Virus record (IMG/VR): IMGVR_UViG_3300006752_000018
Location: 1 to 64,000 of that record
Source of the DNA: a virus
Reading direction: 5' to 3' (one strand)
Length of the DNA stretch: 64,000 bases
In this document: in pieces, positions 63,209 to 64,000 of the stretch
How positions within the stretch are numbered: position 1 is the stretch's first letter
How the letters are laid out: each line of letters opens with the position of its first letter
Program-made: the position numbers and the translations under genes
Notes under the pieces: model-generated
What the model was told of the DNA's origin: nothing
What the model saw: only the letters and a program-made list of their open reading frames with translations
Database searches by the model: none

Positions 63209-64000
63209 ATGTCAAAGAAAAAACTCTCTACGTATATTTTTAACCCAGGGCGAGGCGTTTTAGAAAATGTCGTTCCAAATGCATACTCATTAATCGAGTC
63301 AAATAAAGAATATATCAAAGACGAAGCAGTTGAATACATTAATTACAGGATTGCATTAGACACAGGTAACGACGATAATCCTGATGCATCGGCACAACTA
63401 GCAGCAAATAATAATTGGATTAAACGAGAATTAAAAGAATGGATACAAACTGAAGCTGACGCAGCCCAGTTATCTTACACTCCTACTGATGCTTCATATA
63501 CAGGCGCAACTGGTGTTTTAAATATAACAATTGGTAGTCACAGTCTTTCTGTTGGGGATAAAATTAAAATTGCCATAGGTGGCATAACATTTACCTGTGA
63601 AAAAGATAACAATGCAACATTACATCCATACCCACGTGAATCCGGTGTGGCAAACATTACAGGTAACGATCCGTACGCTCATAATTTAATTGAAATTACA
63701 GCAACAGATGCTACATCAATTACAATGAATGTAGGTATATCTTCGGATACAAGTGTTCATACATTTTTTAGTGCGTTAGATGATGCAGTATCAACACCTT
63801 TTTATGACTATACATATAATGAAGAATTTTGGGATACATTGTTAGATGATATTGTTGATGGCATAAAATTTGACGTACGATACGGAGGAACATATAGTAC
63901 AAATGCTGCAACACGTTTACTTTGGGACGATGAAACTTCTCTTGTAGCAGGAAATAGAGCACCGCTACAACTTGTTTTTGACGAATTAGAAAATATATAT
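63209..64000 (+). CDS. Large structural protein, N-terminal part (3'-partial)
   Basis: The frame is open from the ATG at nt 63209 to the last base, so 264 residues are visible and the gene continues beyond the window. The ATG lies 3 nt after the preceding stop with no strong Shine-Dalgarno (TAGGATCATAAAAC). The N-terminus reads MSKKKLSTYIFNPGRGVLEN. Residues ~38-50 (YIKDEAVEYINYR) are followed by a beta domain (GVLNITIGSHSLSVGDKIKI, then ITFTCEKDNNATLHPYP) of a type frequent in marine T4-like structural proteins. FWDTLLDDIVDGIKFDVRYG at residues ~210-229 corresponds to CERDVGYIVDAVIYDLKFGG in the 2060-residue protein at nt 18959. It therefore probably continues into a fibre-like protein. Confidence 0.8.
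   Translation, partial: MSKKKLSTYIFNPGRGVLENVVPNAYSLIESNKEYIKDEAVEYINYRIALDTGNDDNPDASAQLAANNNWIKRELKEWIQTEADAAQLSYTPTDASYTGATGVLNITIGSHSLSVGDKIKIAIGGITFTCEKDNNATLHPYPRESGVANITGNDPYAHNLIEITATDATSITMNVGISSDTSVHTFFSALDDAVSTPFYDYTYNEEFWDTLLDDIVDGIKFDVRYGGTYSTNAATRLLWDDETSLVAGNRAPLQLVFDELENIY

Noticed and set aside
79-63962. Many long open frames on the opposite strand and in other frames (for example at nt 8882-9634, 41620-42510 and 4393-5106)
   Set aside because: They lie wholly inside well-supported + strand genes with recognised repeats, have no ribosome-binding sites, and their low-complexity, Ser/Val/Pro-rich translations are what Thr/Asn/Ala-rich codons give on the reverse strand.
1-64000. 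tRNA genes, insertion sequences, integrase attachment sites or a replication origin
   Set aside because: Intergenic gaps are nearly all under 75 nt and none holds a cloverleaf, inverted-repeat-flanked transposase or iteron cluster.

Overview
The window is a block of late virion-structure genes from a large, AT-rich tailed phage, most likely a marine T4-like myovirus of the cyanophage or pelagiphage type. Three things point there. All genes lie on the + strand with almost no intergenic space. Eight gene boundaries carry a GATAAATAC-like box matching the T4 late-promoter consensus TATAAATA. The proteins are giant, beta-rich, Asn/Thr/Ser/Gly/Asp-rich polypeptides with N-termini that I recognise from marine T4-like tail-fibre and virion proteins. 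No replication, packaging, head or tail-tube genes and no tRNA genes are visible, so the exact genus and host cannot be fixed from this window.

Layout. (1) 1-18884: two tandem paralogous giants of at least 2716 and 3575 aa, built from repeated fibre modules; the first is cut by the window edge. (2) 18959-25141: a 2060-aa fibre-like protein with a beta-helix-like region. (3) 25186-39215: one late operon holding a 2134-aa repeat protein, two small proteins and four tail-fibre/adhesin genes joined by 1-nt TAATG overlaps. (4) 39237-44860: a short fibre-like protein and a 1563-aa multi-domain adhesin. (5) 44884-54718: a small protein and two long paralogs with eight N-terminal chitin-binding-module-like repeats, a beta-helix-like region and a shared C-terminus. 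(6) 54734-58970: small structural proteins, then three cysteine-rich, glycine-rich adhesin-like proteins interleaved with two tail-assembly-chaperone-like proteins, closed by a terminator hairpin. (7) 59030-61782: two enzymes, a family-9-like glycosyltransferase and a NodU/CmcH-type carbamoyltransferase. (8) 61806-64000: further structural genes, the last cut by the window end.

Together these genes look like a very large, modular host-recognition apparatus. N-terminal anchoring sequences are followed by long shafts and interchangeable tips: glycine-rich, cysteine-rich, LamG-like, Asp-box, PKD/Calx-beta-like and chitin-binding-like. Probable folding chaperones and two sugar-modifying enzymes accompany them. 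The most striking signal is a small cupredoxin-like domain with an intact type-1 copper ligand set. It occurs in three unrelated contexts, once nested inside another repeat, and in two more proteins as a version without the ligands. All functional statements rest on reading motifs by eye; no database search was possible.
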